NCBI GenBank assembly: GCA_964552205.1
Contig: CAZKFT010000047.1
Location: 1-13,701 of the forward strand
DNA: 13,701 nucleotides
From: JAIVGZ01 sp964552205
GTDB lineage: Bacteria; Pseudomonadota; Gammaproteobacteria; Natronospirales; JAIVGZ01
Direction of reading: 5' to 3'
Part shown: positions 13,695-13,701 of the stretch, in pieces
Numbering within the stretch: the first letter of the stretch is position 1
How the letters are laid out: each line of letters starts with the position of its first letter
Notes under the pieces: generated by a model
What the model was told of the DNA's origin: nothing
The model's database searches: none
Seen by the model: the letters and a program-made list of their open reading frames with translations, nothing else
Position numbers and translations under genes: made by a program

Positions 13695-13701
13695 TGTAGG
13701 C

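Noticed and set aside
1..13701. Mobile element, phage, CRISPR, toxin-antitoxin or defence system
   Set aside because: No transposase, integrase, direct-repeat array, tRNA or att-like repeats were seen; all long frames are explained by core or housekeeping genes.

Overview
The window reads as a piece of a gammaproteobacterial chromosome, most like the Xanthomonadales (Lysobacterales) or a close relative. The base composition is clearly GC-rich. The case for this lineage is the combination of a complete hisGDCBHAF-I(E) gene order, a two-domain HisB (phosphatase plus dehydratase), a fused HisIE, a long-form-like HisG, and a small TrpR-family (YerC/YecD-type) regulator as first gene of the his cluster. 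Two runs of exactly 100 N (5743-5842 and 10613-10712) mark it as a draft or metagenome scaffold; both fall inside the his operon and both hide more sequence than their length suggests.

Region 1 (1-2430) is a compact Cpx-type envelope-stress module. The CpxR-like response regulator and CpxA-like sensor kinase lie on the minus strand with a 4-base ATGA overlap, and the kinase runs off the left edge. Divergent from them is a small secreted Spy/CpxP-family protein with two LTxxQ motifs. The shared 124-base intergenic region contains a 9/10 match to the CpxR box, so both sides are probably controlled by CpxR. A strong bidirectional hairpin terminator closes the region.

Region 2 (2427-4684, minus strand) holds a four-TM membrane protein resembling DUF2254 and, 65 bases downstream of it, a DUF1232 (YkvA-like) protein. 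They probably form a two-gene operon of unknown function.

Region 3 (4736-11512, plus strand) is the histidine biosynthesis operon. A sigma70-like promoter carries two perfect dyads, one over the -35 element and one just after the predicted start of transcription. The second dyad has the length and half-site pattern of the E. coli trp operator, fitting control by the TrpR-family protein encoded immediately downstream. The genes are tightly packed, mostly overlapping, and several use GTG or TTG starts. Together they encode all steps from PRPP + ATP to histidine: HisG, HisIE, HisA, HisF/HisH, HisB, HisC, HisD.

Region 4 (11513-13701) is a Dcp-type M3 metallopeptidase made as a lipoprotein, with its own candidate promoter inside the end of hisI. 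I saw no RNA genes, insertion sequences, CRISPR arrays or phage genes. The region is mainly core metabolism; the parts most worth a second look are the regulatory DNA and the small secreted protein.
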